A DNA stretch of 64,000 nucleotides. Source: Oleiagrimonas sp964566965. Lineage in GTDB: Bacteria > Pseudomonadota > Gammaproteobacteria > Xanthomonadales > Rhodanobacteraceae. Made by a program: the position numbers and the translations under genes. The stretch spans positions 10,547 through 74,546 of the forward strand of contig CAZMKO010000001.1 of the NCBI GenBank assembly GCA_964566965.1, given 5' to 3'. Positions 27,805 through 36,320 of this stretch are shown here, one piece after another. The notes beneath the pieces were generated by a model. The model saw only the letters and a program-made list of their open reading frames with translations. It searched no databases and was not told the origin of the DNA. Each line of letters begins with the position of its first letter. Position 1 is the first letter of the stretch.

Positions 27805-28544
27805 GTACGTGAGGCTCCTGCGGGCGGGCTGGCCGACGCGGCCGGTTCGGGCCAGCGCACCGCGAATCCGTTGGTGTAGCGAAGGTCTGCGTAGTGGAAG
27901 GGTTGTTCGTGCGTCCCCGCCAGCTGCGGGTACACGCTGATGAAGCGATCCAGGCGCCCGTCCGGGTTTTCGCGGCCGATCATCAGGTGCGCGCCGCCGG
28001 ACAGGTCCAGGCGCCAGTCGCCACGGTTGTCCAGGTGCGCGCCGGCGACCTCGAGGCCAAGCTTGCCCAGCCGTTCGCGCACGTGGGTGTAGAACCGGAC
28101 CACGTCCGGCATGCGCCCGTCCGGCCCGCCCAGGTGCGGCAATCCGCGCACCGCGGCCGCGCCCGGCACGGTGAACAGCTTGCCGTGACGGTCGATGAGC
28201 TGGTCGCGGTTCCAGTGCGCGAACGGATGGCGTTCATGCACGGTGATCAGCAGCGTGTCCGGCCAACGCTTGCGCACCGACGCCGATGCCACCCACGGCA
28301 GCGCGTCCAGCGACTCGCGCAGCACGCCAAGGCGGGTCGCGAAGAAGCCCTTGCCGATGTGCGGCAGTACCGCGGCGCGGATTGCCCCGGCACTGACGTG
28401 GTCGTAGTCCGCCTCCACGGTCAGGGTGCGGATCGGCCAGCTGCGCGAGGCGAACCAGCCCTGCATCAGGCCGACCACCGGCAACGCCAGCAGCACCAGG
28501 GCCACCAGCCAGCCGATCGGTCGCATGGGCAGGCGAAGGCTCAC
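27801..28544 (-). CDS. ftsQ: cell division protein FtsQ
   Basis: The 247-residue bitopic membrane protein links early and late divisome parts. It has a short cytoplasmic head, one membrane helix at about 8-28, a POTRA domain (WPIRTLTVEADYDHVSAGAIRAA) and a beta domain. The start is GTG 28544, overlapping the ddlB stop, with GGAGGTGACGC just upstream. The downstream Met at 28526 is less likely. Confidence 0.95.
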   Translation of the reverse strand: MSLRLPMRPIGWLVALVLLALPVVGLMQGWFASRSWPIRTLTVEADYDHVSAGAIRAAVLPHIGKGFFATRLGVLRESLDALPWVASASVRKRWPDTLLITVHERHPFAHWNRDQLIDRHGKLFTVPGAAAVRGLPHLGGPDGRMPDVVRFYTHVRERLGKLGLEVAGAHLDNRGDWRLDLSGGAHLMIGRENPDGRLDRFISVYPQLAGTHEQPFHYADLRYTNGFAVRWPEPAASASPPAGASRT

Positions 28545-29743
28545 GCGTCACCTCCGGCCGGGGTCCCGGAGACGGCGCTCCGGTTTTCGTCGAAACTGGT
28601 TTCCAGAATGCGCCAGCACAGCTCGTCGTAGTCGATACCGGTCTCGGCGGCGGCCTTGGGCACCAAAGAGTGCGAGGTCATGCCGGGCGCGGTATTGACT
28701 TCCAGCAGCCACGGCTGGCCGTCGCGATCGCGCATCACGTCGACACGCCCCCAGCCGCCACAGGCCAGGGCGTCGAACGCCTGCCGCGCCAGTTCGCGTA
28801 CCGCGGTCTCGGCGGCCCCGTCCAGGCCCGGACAGATGTAACGCGTGTCCTCGGCCTGATACTTGGCCTCGTAGTCGTAATACTCGCCAGCGGGCACGAT
28901 GTGGATCGACGGCAACACCGCCTCGCCGAGGATGCCGACGGTCAGTTCCGCACCTTCGATCATGCGCTCGACCAGCAGGTCGCCCGGATAGCGCTCGGCC
29001 AGGGCCTGGGCCTCGTCCAGGTCGCTCTCGGCGAACACCCGTGTCACACCGACACTGGATCCCTCGCAGGCCGGCTTGACGATTACCGGCAGGCCCAGCT
29101 CGCGCGCCGCCGCATGCACGTCGCCGCCACGCGGCAGCGCCACAAAGTCCGGCGTGGGCAATCCCATCGATTGCCACACGCGCTTGGCGCGCACCTTGTC
29201 CATGGACAACGCCGAACCCAGCACACCGGAACCGGTATAGGGCACATGCAACGATTCCAGCGCCCCCTGCAGCACGCCGTCCTCGCCCCCGCCATGCTGG
29301 CCGTGCAGGATGTTGAACACGCGCGCGAAATGCCCTGCCCGCAACGCGTCCAGCAGTGCCGGAATACCGTCGATGGCATGCGCGTCCACGCCCCGCCGCT
29401 GCAACGCCTCCAGCACGTTGCGGCCGGAATCGAGCGACACCTCGCGCTCGGCGGAGCTGCCTCCCATGACCACGGCGACGCGGCCGAAGGCGGAGGCGGA
29501 GGTGATGCGGCGATGTCGGGTTTGGGGGGTGGATGGCATGTGCGGAGGTGTCGGTTCGGGACCCGGGACCCGGGACCCGGGACCCGTGGACGCGGCAAAG
29601 GAATGGGTTGCGGCACTGTTCGCAGACGACGACCCGGCTGCGGCAAAACCACAAACTCCCGCAACCAACAAGTCATGCGGGTCCCGGGACCCGGGTCCCG
29701 GGTCCCGAACCAATTCGTGCCTCAATCGATTCAACGCGTTCAT
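28541..29743 (-). CDS. ddlB: D-alanine--D-alanine ligase with repeat-bearing N-terminal extension
   Basis: The enzyme joins two D-Ala for the peptidoglycan stem. The catalytic part begins near FGRVAVVMGGSSAEREVSL and holds GGEDGVLQG, the ATP-grasp segment VKPACEGSSVGV and EVNTAPGMT. The open frame starts at ATG 29743, overlapping the murC stop, with GGGGGAGGGG upstream, and would give 400 residues. That is about 80-90 more than usual, because two heptamer arrays (29558-29706) are read in frame as RDPGPGSRDP- and GPGSRVPGPEP-like peptide. An alternative ATG at 29539 gives 332 residues but has no visible ribosome site. Which start is used is open. Confidence 0.9.
   Translation of the reverse strand: MNALNRLRHELVRDPGPGSRDPHDLLVAGVCGFAAAGSSSANSAATHSFAASTGPGSRVPGPEPTPPHMPSTPQTRHRRITSASAFGRVAVVMGGSSAEREVSLDSGRNVLEALQRRGVDAHAIDGIPALLDALRAGHFARVFNILHGQHGGGEDGVLQGALESLHVPYTGSGVLGSALSMDKVRAKRVWQSMGLPTPDFVALPRGGDVHAAARELGLPVIVKPACEGSSVGVTRVFAESDLDEAQALAERYPGDLLVERMIEGAELTVGILGEAVLPSIHIVPAGEYYDYEAKYQAEDTRYICPGLDGAAETAVRELARQAFDALACGGWGRVDVMRDRDGQPWLLEVNTAPGMTSHSLVPKAAAETGIDYDELCWRILETSFDENRSAVSGTPAGGDA
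29558..29706. repeat. paired 4x heptamer arrays flanking a 93-bp insert in ddlB
   Basis: Array one (29558-29585) is four copies of GGGACCC; array two (29679-29706) is GGGTCCC, GGGACCC, GGGTCCC, GGGTCCC, i.e. largely the reverse complement. Each is exactly 28 bp. The 93 bp between them are unrelated to the insert of the second such pair at 33636-33847. The whole lies inside the N-terminal part of the ddlB open frame. Confidence 0.9.
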
Positions 29744-31188
29744 GCCTGCCCCTCCCCCTTCAAATGCCCCCGCTGCGCCAACCGCGCGGCCTCGGCACCG
29801 ATGTCGCCGGCGCCCAGCAGCAGCAGCAAATCGCCGTCGCGCAGCAAATTGGGCAGGGCGGTCTCGAAATCACGCGGGTGCTCGACCAGTACCGGATCGA
29901 CCTTGCCGCGCGCGCGCACGGCGCGCGCCAGAGCGTGGCCGTCGGCACCGGCGATGGGGGCCTCGCCGGCCGGGTAGACGTCGGTCAGCACCAGCACGTC
30001 GGCATCGGCCAACACGTTGGCGAAGTCGTCCATCAGGTCGCGCGTGCGGCTGTAGCGGTGCGGCTGGAAGGCCACCACCATGCGCTTGTCGGGCCAGCCG
30101 CCGCGGGCGGCGGCGAATACCGCCGCCAGCTCGCTGGGGTGGTGGCCATAATCGTCGACCAGCAGCACGTTGCCGTGCGCCAGCGCCAGCTCGCCGCGAC
30201 GATGGAAGCGGCGGCCGACGCCCTCGAACCCGGTCAGGGCCTGGCCGATGGCCGCGCCGTCCACGCCCAGCTGCCAGCCGATGGCGGCGGCGGCCAGGGC
30301 GTTCAGCACGTTGTGCCGGCCCGGCAGGTTCAGGGTCACCGGCAGCAATTCATCGCGTCCCGGCAACTGCAGGTCAAAGAACATCTCGAAACCCTGCTGG
30401 CGCAGGTTCAGCGCCCGCACGTCGGCATCGGCGGTGTCGATGCCGTAGGTCAGCACGTTGCGCCCCACCTCGCGCGCCAGCGTCGCGACGTTGTCGTTGT
30501 CCACGCACAACACGGCCAGGCCGTAAAACGGCAGACGGTGCAGGAAATCGGCGAACGCCTGCTTGACCTGGGCAAAATCGCCGCCGTAATTCTCCAGGTG
30601 ATCGGCGTCGATGTTGGTCACCGCGGCGATCACCGGCGACAGCATCAGGAACGAACCATCCGATTCGTCGGCCTCGGCCACCAGGTATTCGCCCTCGCCC
30701 AGGCGCGCGTTGGCGCCGGCCGAATTGAGCCGGCCGCCGATCACGAACGTCGGATCGTAACCGGCCCCGGCCAGCACGCTGGCGGTGAGGCTGGTGGTGG
30801 TGGTCTTGCCATGCGTGCCGGCGATGGCGATGCCGCGTCGGAAACGCATCAGTTCGCCCAGCATCTCGGCACGCGGCACCACGGGAATGCGTTGACCGCG
30901 CGCCGCCACCAGCTCCGGGTTGTCCGGTTTGATGGCGCTGGAGGTCACCACCACGTCGGCACCCTCGACATGCGCGGCGTCGTGGCCCTGGCGGACCTCG
31001 ATGCCCAGGCCACGCAGGTGCTCGGTGGTCGGCGAGACGGCACGGTCCGACCCGGATACCGCGTAGCCGAGGTTGTGCAGCACTTCGGCGATGCCACTCA
31101 TACCGACGCCGCCGATGCCGATGAAATGCACATGCCGGAACACCGACATGATGTCTTCGTGGGCGGACAACCGTTTCATCGGGCTCAT
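29740..31188 (-). CDS. murC: UDP-N-acetylmuramate--L-alanine ligase
   Basis: The 482-residue Mur ligase adds the first amino acid to UDP-MurNAc. It has FIGIGGVGMSGIAEVL for UDP binding, the ATP loop AGTHGKTTTTSL, and DYGHHPSE and FQPHRYSRT further on. The ATG at 31188 (MSPMKRLSAHED) shares a base with the murG stop (TGATG); a later Met at MSVFRHVHFIGI is an alternative. The stop overlaps the ddlB start. Confidence 0.97.
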   Translation of the reverse strand: MSPMKRLSAHEDIMSVFRHVHFIGIGGVGMSGIAEVLHNLGYAVSGSDRAVSPTTEHLRGLGIEVRQGHDAAHVEGADVVVTSSAIKPDNPELVAARGQRIPVVPRAEMLGELMRFRRGIAIAGTHGKTTTTSLTASVLAGAGYDPTFVIGGRLNSAGANARLGEGEYLVAEADESDGSFLMLSPVIAAVTNIDADHLENYGGDFAQVKQAFADFLHRLPFYGLAVLCVDNDNVATLAREVGRNVLTYGIDTADADVRALNLRQQGFEMFFDLQLPGRDELLPVTLNLPGRHNVLNALAAAAIGWQLGVDGAAIGQALTGFEGVGRRFHRRGELALAHGNVLLVDDYGHHPSELAAVFAAARGGWPDKRMVVAFQPHRYSRTRDLMDDFANVLADADVLVLTDVYPAGEAPIAGADGHALARAVRARGKVDPVLVEHPRDFETALPNLLRDGDLLLLLGAGDIGAEAARLAQRGHLKGEGQA

Positions 31189-32363
31189 CACGCGGCCTCC
31201 ATGCAGCGGGTGGCAATGGTCGCGGCCGCGTCCGGTCGTGCCAGACGCCGTGCGGCGGCAGCCATGGCCGTCAACGTGGCGCGGTCGCCGAGCAGCGGCG
31301 TCAGCTGTGCCGCCAGGGTGGTGTCGTCCATGTCGCGTTCCTGCACGATGCGTGCCGCACCGGCCGTGACCAGGGCCTCGGCGTTGCGGGTCTGGTGGTC
31401 GTCCACGGCATACGGAAACGGCACCAGCACCGCGCCCAGCCCGGCCGCGGCCAATTCGGCCACGGTCAACGCGCCGGCCCGGCATACCACCAGGTCGGCC
31501 CACGCGTAGGCGGCGGCCATGTCGTCGAGAAAGGGTTCGATGCGCGCTTCCACGCCGGCATCGGCATAGGCCTGCCGCGCCTCGTCCTCGCCGCGGCGGC
31601 CACACTGGTGCAGCACCTCGGGGCACGCCGCGTCGGTCAACCGGGCCAGCGCCTGCGGTACACGCAGGTTGAGCGTGCGCGCACCCAGACTGCCGCCCAG
31701 CACCAGCAAGCGGGGGCGACCCGCGCGGCCGGCAAGGCGTGTCGACGGCGCCGGCAACGCCGCGATGTCGGCACGCACCGGATTGCCGACCCATTCGGCG
31801 CGGCGTGCCGGCGGAAAGGCGTCGGCGAATCCAGCCATCACGCGGCAGGCCATTCTGGCCAGCCATGTATTGGTCACGCCCGGCACGCGGTTCTGCTCGT
31901 GGACCAGCAGCGGCCGGCGCAGCAGCCACGCGGCCAGGCCGCCGGGACCCGCGGCGTAACCGCCCATGGACAACACGCTGACCGGATCGACCCGGCGCAC
32001 GATGCCCATCGCGGCCCACACCGCGCGCACCAGCCGCAACGGTCCCAGCAGGCGCGTGAGCCAGCCCTTGCCGCGCAGGCCGCCGACCGAGACGGTATGC
32101 ATCGCGATGCCCTGGTCGGGCACCAGCCGCGTTTCCATGCCACCGTCGGCGCCCAGCCACGCCACCGGCATGCCACGCTCGCGCAGCACGTCGGCCACCG
32201 CCAGGCCGGGGAAGATGTGGCCGCCGGTGCCGCCGGCCATGATGAGGACCGGCTTTTGGCCGGACCGGGAGCCGGAGGCCGGGGAGCGGGAGTGCGACCG
32301 CACCGTCCCCGCCACGTCGCCATGGTCCCGAATGCCCGTACCGGTTCCCATGAAATGCTTCAT
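31188..32363 (-). CDS. murG: UDP-GlcNAc:lipid I GlcNAc-transferase MurG
   Basis: The 391-residue membrane-associated glycosyltransferase makes lipid II. MAGGTGGHIFPGLAVADVL near residue 40 and HEQNRVPGVTN are the membrane-side motifs; GGSLGARTLN and the CRAGALTVAELAAAG region bind UDP-GlcNAc. The ATG at 32363 overlaps the ftsW stop (ATGA) but leaves about 37 residues, Ser/Arg/Gly-rich, before the first conserved motif, more than usual. The true start may lie a little downstream, though no clear alternative is seen. Confidence 0.95.
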   Translation of the reverse strand: MKHFMGTGTGIRDHGDVAGTVRSHSRSPASGSRSGQKPVLIMAGGTGGHIFPGLAVADVLRERGMPVAWLGADGGMETRLVPDQGIAMHTVSVGGLRGKGWLTRLLGPLRLVRAVWAAMGIVRRVDPVSVLSMGGYAAGPGGLAAWLLRRPLLVHEQNRVPGVTNTWLARMACRVMAGFADAFPPARRAEWVGNPVRADIAALPAPSTRLAGRAGRPRLLVLGGSLGARTLNLRVPQALARLTDAACPEVLHQCGRRGEDEARQAYADAGVEARIEPFLDDMAAAYAWADLVVCRAGALTVAELAAAGLGAVLVPFPYAVDDHQTRNAEALVTAGAARIVQERDMDDTTLAAQLTPLLGDRATLTAMAAAARRLARPDAAATIATRCMEAA

Positions 32364-33613
32364 GCCGACACCTCCCGCGCCCCGGCCCCGTCCACCTCGG
32401 CGGACGCCGGTTTTTCGGCCGAATCGGGGCGGCGCACGGCCATGCTGCGGATGTCCTCGGCCCGGCGCACCTCGTAGGTGCAACGCAGCAGCACGCCCAT
32501 CATGGCGCAGGTCATCAGCACGCTGGAGCCGCCGGAGCTGATCAACGGCAAGGTCAGGCCCTTGGTCGGCAGCACGCCCAGGTTGACGCCGATGGAGACC
32601 AGCGCCTGCAGACCGATCATCAGCGAAATACCGAAGGCCACATAGCCGGCGAAATGCTGGTTCAGCTGCACGCCCCGCAGTCCCGTGGCCAGGCCGCGCC
32701 ACACCAGCACGCTGAACAGGCCCACCACCAGGGTGATACCGAACAGGCCCAGTTCCTCGCCGATCACCGCCAGGATGAAATCGGTATGCGCCTCGGGCAG
32801 GTAGAACAGTTTCTGCACGCTGCCGCCCAGTCCCACGCCGAACCACTCGCCGCGGCCGATGGCGATCAGGGCCTGAACCAGCTGAAAGCCGTCGTTGAAG
32901 GGGTCGTTCCAGGGGTTGAGAAAGGACGTCAGACGCTGCACGCGGTAGTCCTGGCTGGTCGCCACCCAGGCCGCCACCGGCACCAGCGGCAGGCCCATGT
33001 AGACCAGGTTGCGCATGCGCGCGCCGCCCAGCCAGATCATGCCCACGGTGACCGCCAGCAGCAGCGTCGCGGAGCCGAAATCGGGCTGACGCAGCAGCAA
33101 TACCGCAATGCCCAGGGCCACGCCGAGTGGTTTCAGCGCACCGGTGAATTTGGTTTGCACGCTGTCGCGGTGGCGCACCAGGTAGCTGGCCAGGTACACG
33201 ATCAGGATCAGCTTCATCGCCTCCACCGGCTGGAAGCTCAGCGGCCCCACGTGCAGCCAGCGATGCGCCCCGTTGATACGCATGCCGATGCCGGGCAGGA
33301 ACACCGCCAGCAACAGCACGATGCCGCCGGCCATCCACCAGAAATGGCCCTTCTCCAGCACCCGCAGTTCGATCCGCGCCAACACCAGCGCCGTCGCCAC
33401 CCCCACGGCCAGGTAGGCCAGATGCCGCTGCAGATAATGGAACTCGCCCACCTGCTTGCCCGCGGCCACGGCAATGGACGCGGAAGCCACCATCACCACG
33501 CCCAGGCTGGCCAGCGCAATCACCGTCAGCAGCAGAATGACGTCGTAGCGCCCCTTGGGCCCCTGGCGACGACGCGCCTGGGTGGGTTGGAGGAAGGTGT
33601 CAAGAACGAGCAT
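32360..33613 (-). CDS. ftsW: lipid II polymerase FtsW
   Basis: The 417-residue SEDS-family membrane protein polymerises glycan strands at the septum with FtsI. About ten hydrophobic segments are visible; the SEDS motifs include GAHRWLHVGPLSFQPVEAMKL and, near the C-terminus, GLTLPLISSGGSS. The ATG at 33613 follows AAGGAGG by 6 bp, a near-perfect ribosome site. The gene is separated from mraY by a 273-bp gap that holds a heptamer-repeat element. Confidence 0.97.
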   Translation of the reverse strand: MLVLDTFLQPTQARRRQGPKGRYDVILLLTVIALASLGVVMVASASIAVAAGKQVGEFHYLQRHLAYLAVGVATALVLARIELRVLEKGHFWWMAGGIVLLLAVFLPGIGMRINGAHRWLHVGPLSFQPVEAMKLILIVYLASYLVRHRDSVQTKFTGALKPLGVALGIAVLLLRQPDFGSATLLLAVTVGMIWLGGARMRNLVYMGLPLVPVAAWVATSQDYRVQRLTSFLNPWNDPFNDGFQLVQALIAIGRGEWFGVGLGGSVQKLFYLPEAHTDFILAVIGEELGLFGITLVVGLFSVLVWRGLATGLRGVQLNQHFAGYVAFGISLMIGLQALVSIGVNLGVLPTKGLTLPLISSGGSSVLMTCAMMGVLLRCTYEVRRAEDIRSMAVRRPDSAEKPASAEVDGAGAREVSA

Positions 33614-33635
33614 GACGACCTCCTTTTTTTATCTC

Positions 33636-33847
33636 GGGACCCGGGACCCGGGACCCGGGACCCGTACAGCTGGCAAGGGTGCGGTTTTTGGTATCACGCA
33701 AAACCCGGTGGTGTGCGATAACAACCCTCTTGGGAGAAACGGAAGGTGCCTGAAAGGTCGAAGCCAAGCAGCCACCGGTTGCCGCGGACCGGCAAGGTCC
33801 CGCAGCTTCCAGGTATTGCGGGACCCGGGTCCCGGGTCCCGGGTCCC
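33636..33847. repeat. paired 4x heptamer arrays flanking a 156-bp insert between mraY and ftsW
   Basis: Array one (33636-33663) is four GGGACCC; array two (33820-33847) is GGGACCC followed by three GGGTCCC. The 156 bp between hold no convincing gene. The element fills nearly all of the mraY-ftsW gap, where murD stands in many proteobacterial dcw clusters. The insert is not similar to that in ddlB. Confidence 0.9.
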
Positions 33848-33886
33848 GATCAATCCAACCGGACAAACTGGATGTATTCCTGCCCA

Positions 33887-34969
33887 TCAGCGCACCTTCA
33901 ACGTCGCAAGACCGACCAGCACCAGCACCACCGAGATGATCCAGAAACGCACGATCACACGCGGCTCCGGCCAGCCCTTGAGCTCGAAGTGATGGTGGAT
34001 GGGCGCCATGCGGAAAATGCGCTTGCCGGTCAGCTTGAAGCTGGCCACCTGCAGCATCACCGAGGCGGTTTCGACCACGAACAGCCCCCCCATCACCAGC
34101 AGCACGATTTCCTGGCGCACGATCATGGCGATGGTGCCCAGGGCCGCGCCAATGGCCAGCGCGCCGACGTCGCCCATGAAGACCTGCGCCGGATAGGTGT
34201 TGAACCACAGGAAGCCGAGTCCGGCACCACCCAGCGCGCCACAGAAGATCGACAGTTCGCCGGCCCCGGGAATCGACGGAATGCCGAGGTACTGCGAGAA
34301 CACCGCGTTGCCGGCCAGGTAGGCGAAGATGGCCAGCGCACCGGCGATCAGCACGCTGGGCATGATGGCCAGGCCGTCCAGGCCGTCGGTGAGGTTCACG
34401 GCGTTGGAGAAGCCCACGATCATGAAATAACCCAGCACCACGAAACCAAAGCCCAGCGGAATCGCCACCTGCTTGAACAGCGGCACGAACAGCGCCGTCT
34501 CCACCGGGGTTTTCGTGGTGTAGTACAAGAACAGGGCCGCCACCAGGCCGAACACGGACTGCCAGAAATATTTCCAGCGCGAGGCCAGGCCGCGGCTGTC
34601 CTTCAGGGCCAGCTTGCGGTAGTCGTCGTAGAACCCGATGGCGCCGAAGGCCAGGGTCACGATCAGCACCAGCCACACGTAGCGGTTGTGCAGATCGCCC
34701 CAGAGCAATGTGGCGATGGCGATCGAGGCCAGGATCAACGCGCCGCCCATGGTCGGCGTGCCGGCCTTGGTCAGGTGTGTCTGCGGGCCGTCGCTGCGCA
34801 CCACCTGACCGGCCTTCATCAGTGCCAGCCGGCGGATCGTGCCGGGTCCGACCAGCAACGCGATGGCCAGCGCCGTCAACGTCGCCATGATGGTGCGGAA
34901 GGTGATGTATTCCAGCAGCCGCAGCGCGTTGAAGTAATCCGACAGCCAGCGTGCGAATTCAAGCAGCAT
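33887..34969 (-). CDS. mraY: phospho-MurNAc-pentapeptide translocase MraY
   Basis: The 360-residue integral membrane enzyme moves phospho-MurNAc-pentapeptide to undecaprenyl phosphate, making lipid I. About ten membrane segments are seen. Motifs include KAGTPTMGGALIL, the DDYRKL segment with catalytic aspartates, NAVNLTDGLDGLA and MGDVGALAIG, and MAPIHHHFELKGWPE near the end. Its start lies within the 3' end of murF (11-bp overlap). Confidence 0.98.
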   Translation of the reverse strand: MLLEFARWLSDYFNALRLLEYITFRTIMATLTALAIALLVGPGTIRRLALMKAGQVVRSDGPQTHLTKAGTPTMGGALILASIAIATLLWGDLHNRYVWLVLIVTLAFGAIGFYDDYRKLALKDSRGLASRWKYFWQSVFGLVAALFLYYTTKTPVETALFVPLFKQVAIPLGFGFVVLGYFMIVGFSNAVNLTDGLDGLAIMPSVLIAGALAIFAYLAGNAVFSQYLGIPSIPGAGELSIFCGALGGAGLGFLWFNTYPAQVFMGDVGALAIGAALGTIAMIVRQEIVLLVMGGLFVVETASVMLQVASFKLTGKRIFRMAPIHHHFELKGWPEPRVIVRFWIISVVLVLVGLATLKVR

Positions 34970-36320
34970 GATGCTCTCCGTTTTGCGTCAATGCCGCCAC
35001 CACGCGATCCATGGCCGACGAACGTGAACCCTTGACCAGGCAGGTGACACCGGCATGCACGTCGGCACGCAGCGCCCGCACCAGCGTCTCCCGGTCTTCG
35101 AAATGGCGGCCGCCGGCGCCGAAGCGTTCGGCCGCCGCGGCCGCCAGCCCGCCGACGGTGTACAGCCGCCGCACGCCGCGCTGGCGCGCCAGTTCGCCGA
35201 TGTCGGCGTGCAACTGGCGCGCGCGCGCGCCCAGCTCGGCCATGTCCCCCAGCACCAGCCAGTGCTCGCCGGGTGCCAGGCGCATGGTGTCGATGGCGGC
35301 CGCGGTCGATCCGGGATTGGCGTTGTAGCTGTCGTCGATGAGCGTCCAGCCGCCAGCCATGCGATGGGTAGCCAGACGGCCGGCCACGCCGTCGGCATGG
35401 GCAAGGCCGGCGACGATGGTCGCCAGCGGCACGTCCAGGGCGTGCGCGATGGACGCGGCGGCGAGCGCATTGGCGACGTTGTGACGACCGGCCAGAGGCA
35501 ATTCGACCGCTGCCGCGCCGGCCGGCGTACACAAGCGGAAACGGCTGCCCTGCACCGTCATCGACACGTCCTCGGCACGGATGTCGGCCGCCGCGTCGAG
35601 CGCGAAGCGCAGGGTCGGCCGCGCGCCCGCCAGGCCGGTGAAGAAGGCGGCGAAGTCGCCGTCGGCGTTGATGATGGCGGTGCCGTCGGCGGGCAACGCC
35701 TGGTACAGCGCGCCCTTGGTCTCGGCGATGCCTTCCAGCGAGCCCATGCGTTCCAGGTGCGCCGGCGCGATGCCGTTGACCAGCCCGATATCCGGTCGCG
35801 CGATGGCGGCCAGATACGCAATGTCGCCAGGCTTGCCGGCCCCCATTTCCAGCACCGCGTACTCGGTGTCCGCCGGCATCGCCAGCAGGGTCAAGGGCAA
35901 GCCGATCTCGTTGTTGAAATTGCCGGCGTTGACATGAGTGCGACCGTGACGCTCGAGAATCGAAGCGGTCAGGGTCTTCACGGTGGTCTTGCCGTTGGAG
36001 CCGGTAATGCCGACCACGCGCGCATGACAACGGGCGCGCACCGCACTGGCCAGATCGCCCAACGCGGCCAGCGTGTCGGCGACCAGGACTTGCGGCAGGT
36101 CGACCTCGACATGCCGCGACACCAGGGCCGCCGCCGCACCGGCGGCAGCGGCGGCGGCGACATGGTCGTGGCCGTCATGATGCTCGCCGGCCAGCGCCAC
36201 GAACAGCTCGCCGCCGTGCATCCGGCGCGAATCGGTGGCCACGCCGGCCAGCACCACGTCGTCGCCGAGCAGGCGACCGCGTGTCCACAACGCCACTTCC
36301 GAAAGCTGCAGGTTCAACAT
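34959..36320 (-). CDS. murF: UDP-MurNAc-tripeptide--D-Ala-D-Ala ligase
   Basis: The 453-residue Mur ligase adds D-Ala-D-Ala to the peptidoglycan precursor. The ATP loop GITGSNGKTTVKTL is near residue 105, LEMGAGKPGDIAYL and LIDDSYNANPGS follow in the central and C-terminal domains. It overlaps murE by 7 bp and mraY by 11 bp, so the three are coupled. Confidence 0.97.
   Translation of the reverse strand: MLNLQLSEVALWTRGRLLGDDVVLAGVATDSRRMHGGELFVALAGEHHDGHDHVAAAAAAGAAAALVSRHVEVDLPQVLVADTLAALGDLASAVRARCHARVVGITGSNGKTTVKTLTASILERHGRTHVNAGNFNNEIGLPLTLLAMPADTEYAVLEMGAGKPGDIAYLAAIARPDIGLVNGIAPAHLERMGSLEGIAETKGALYQALPADGTAIINADGDFAAFFTGLAGARPTLRFALDAAADIRAEDVSMTVQGSRFRLCTPAGAAAVELPLAGRHNVANALAAASIAHALDVPLATIVAGLAHADGVAGRLATHRMAGGWTLIDDSYNANPGSTAAAIDTMRLAPGEHWLVLGDMAELGARARQLHADIGELARQRGVRRLYTVGGLAAAAAERFGAGGRHFEDRETLVRALRADVHAGVTCLVKGSRSSAMDRVVAALTQNGEHHAA

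Noticed and set aside
29558..33847. GGGACCC arrays as CRISPR or simple microsatellite
   Set aside because: Units are 7 bp with no spacers, so not CRISPR; all five arrays have exactly four units, which argues against ordinary slippage.
33629..33853. 74-codon frame across the mraY-ftsW element
   Set aside because: Both ends are translated heptamer repeats and the middle has no domain; not a credible gene.
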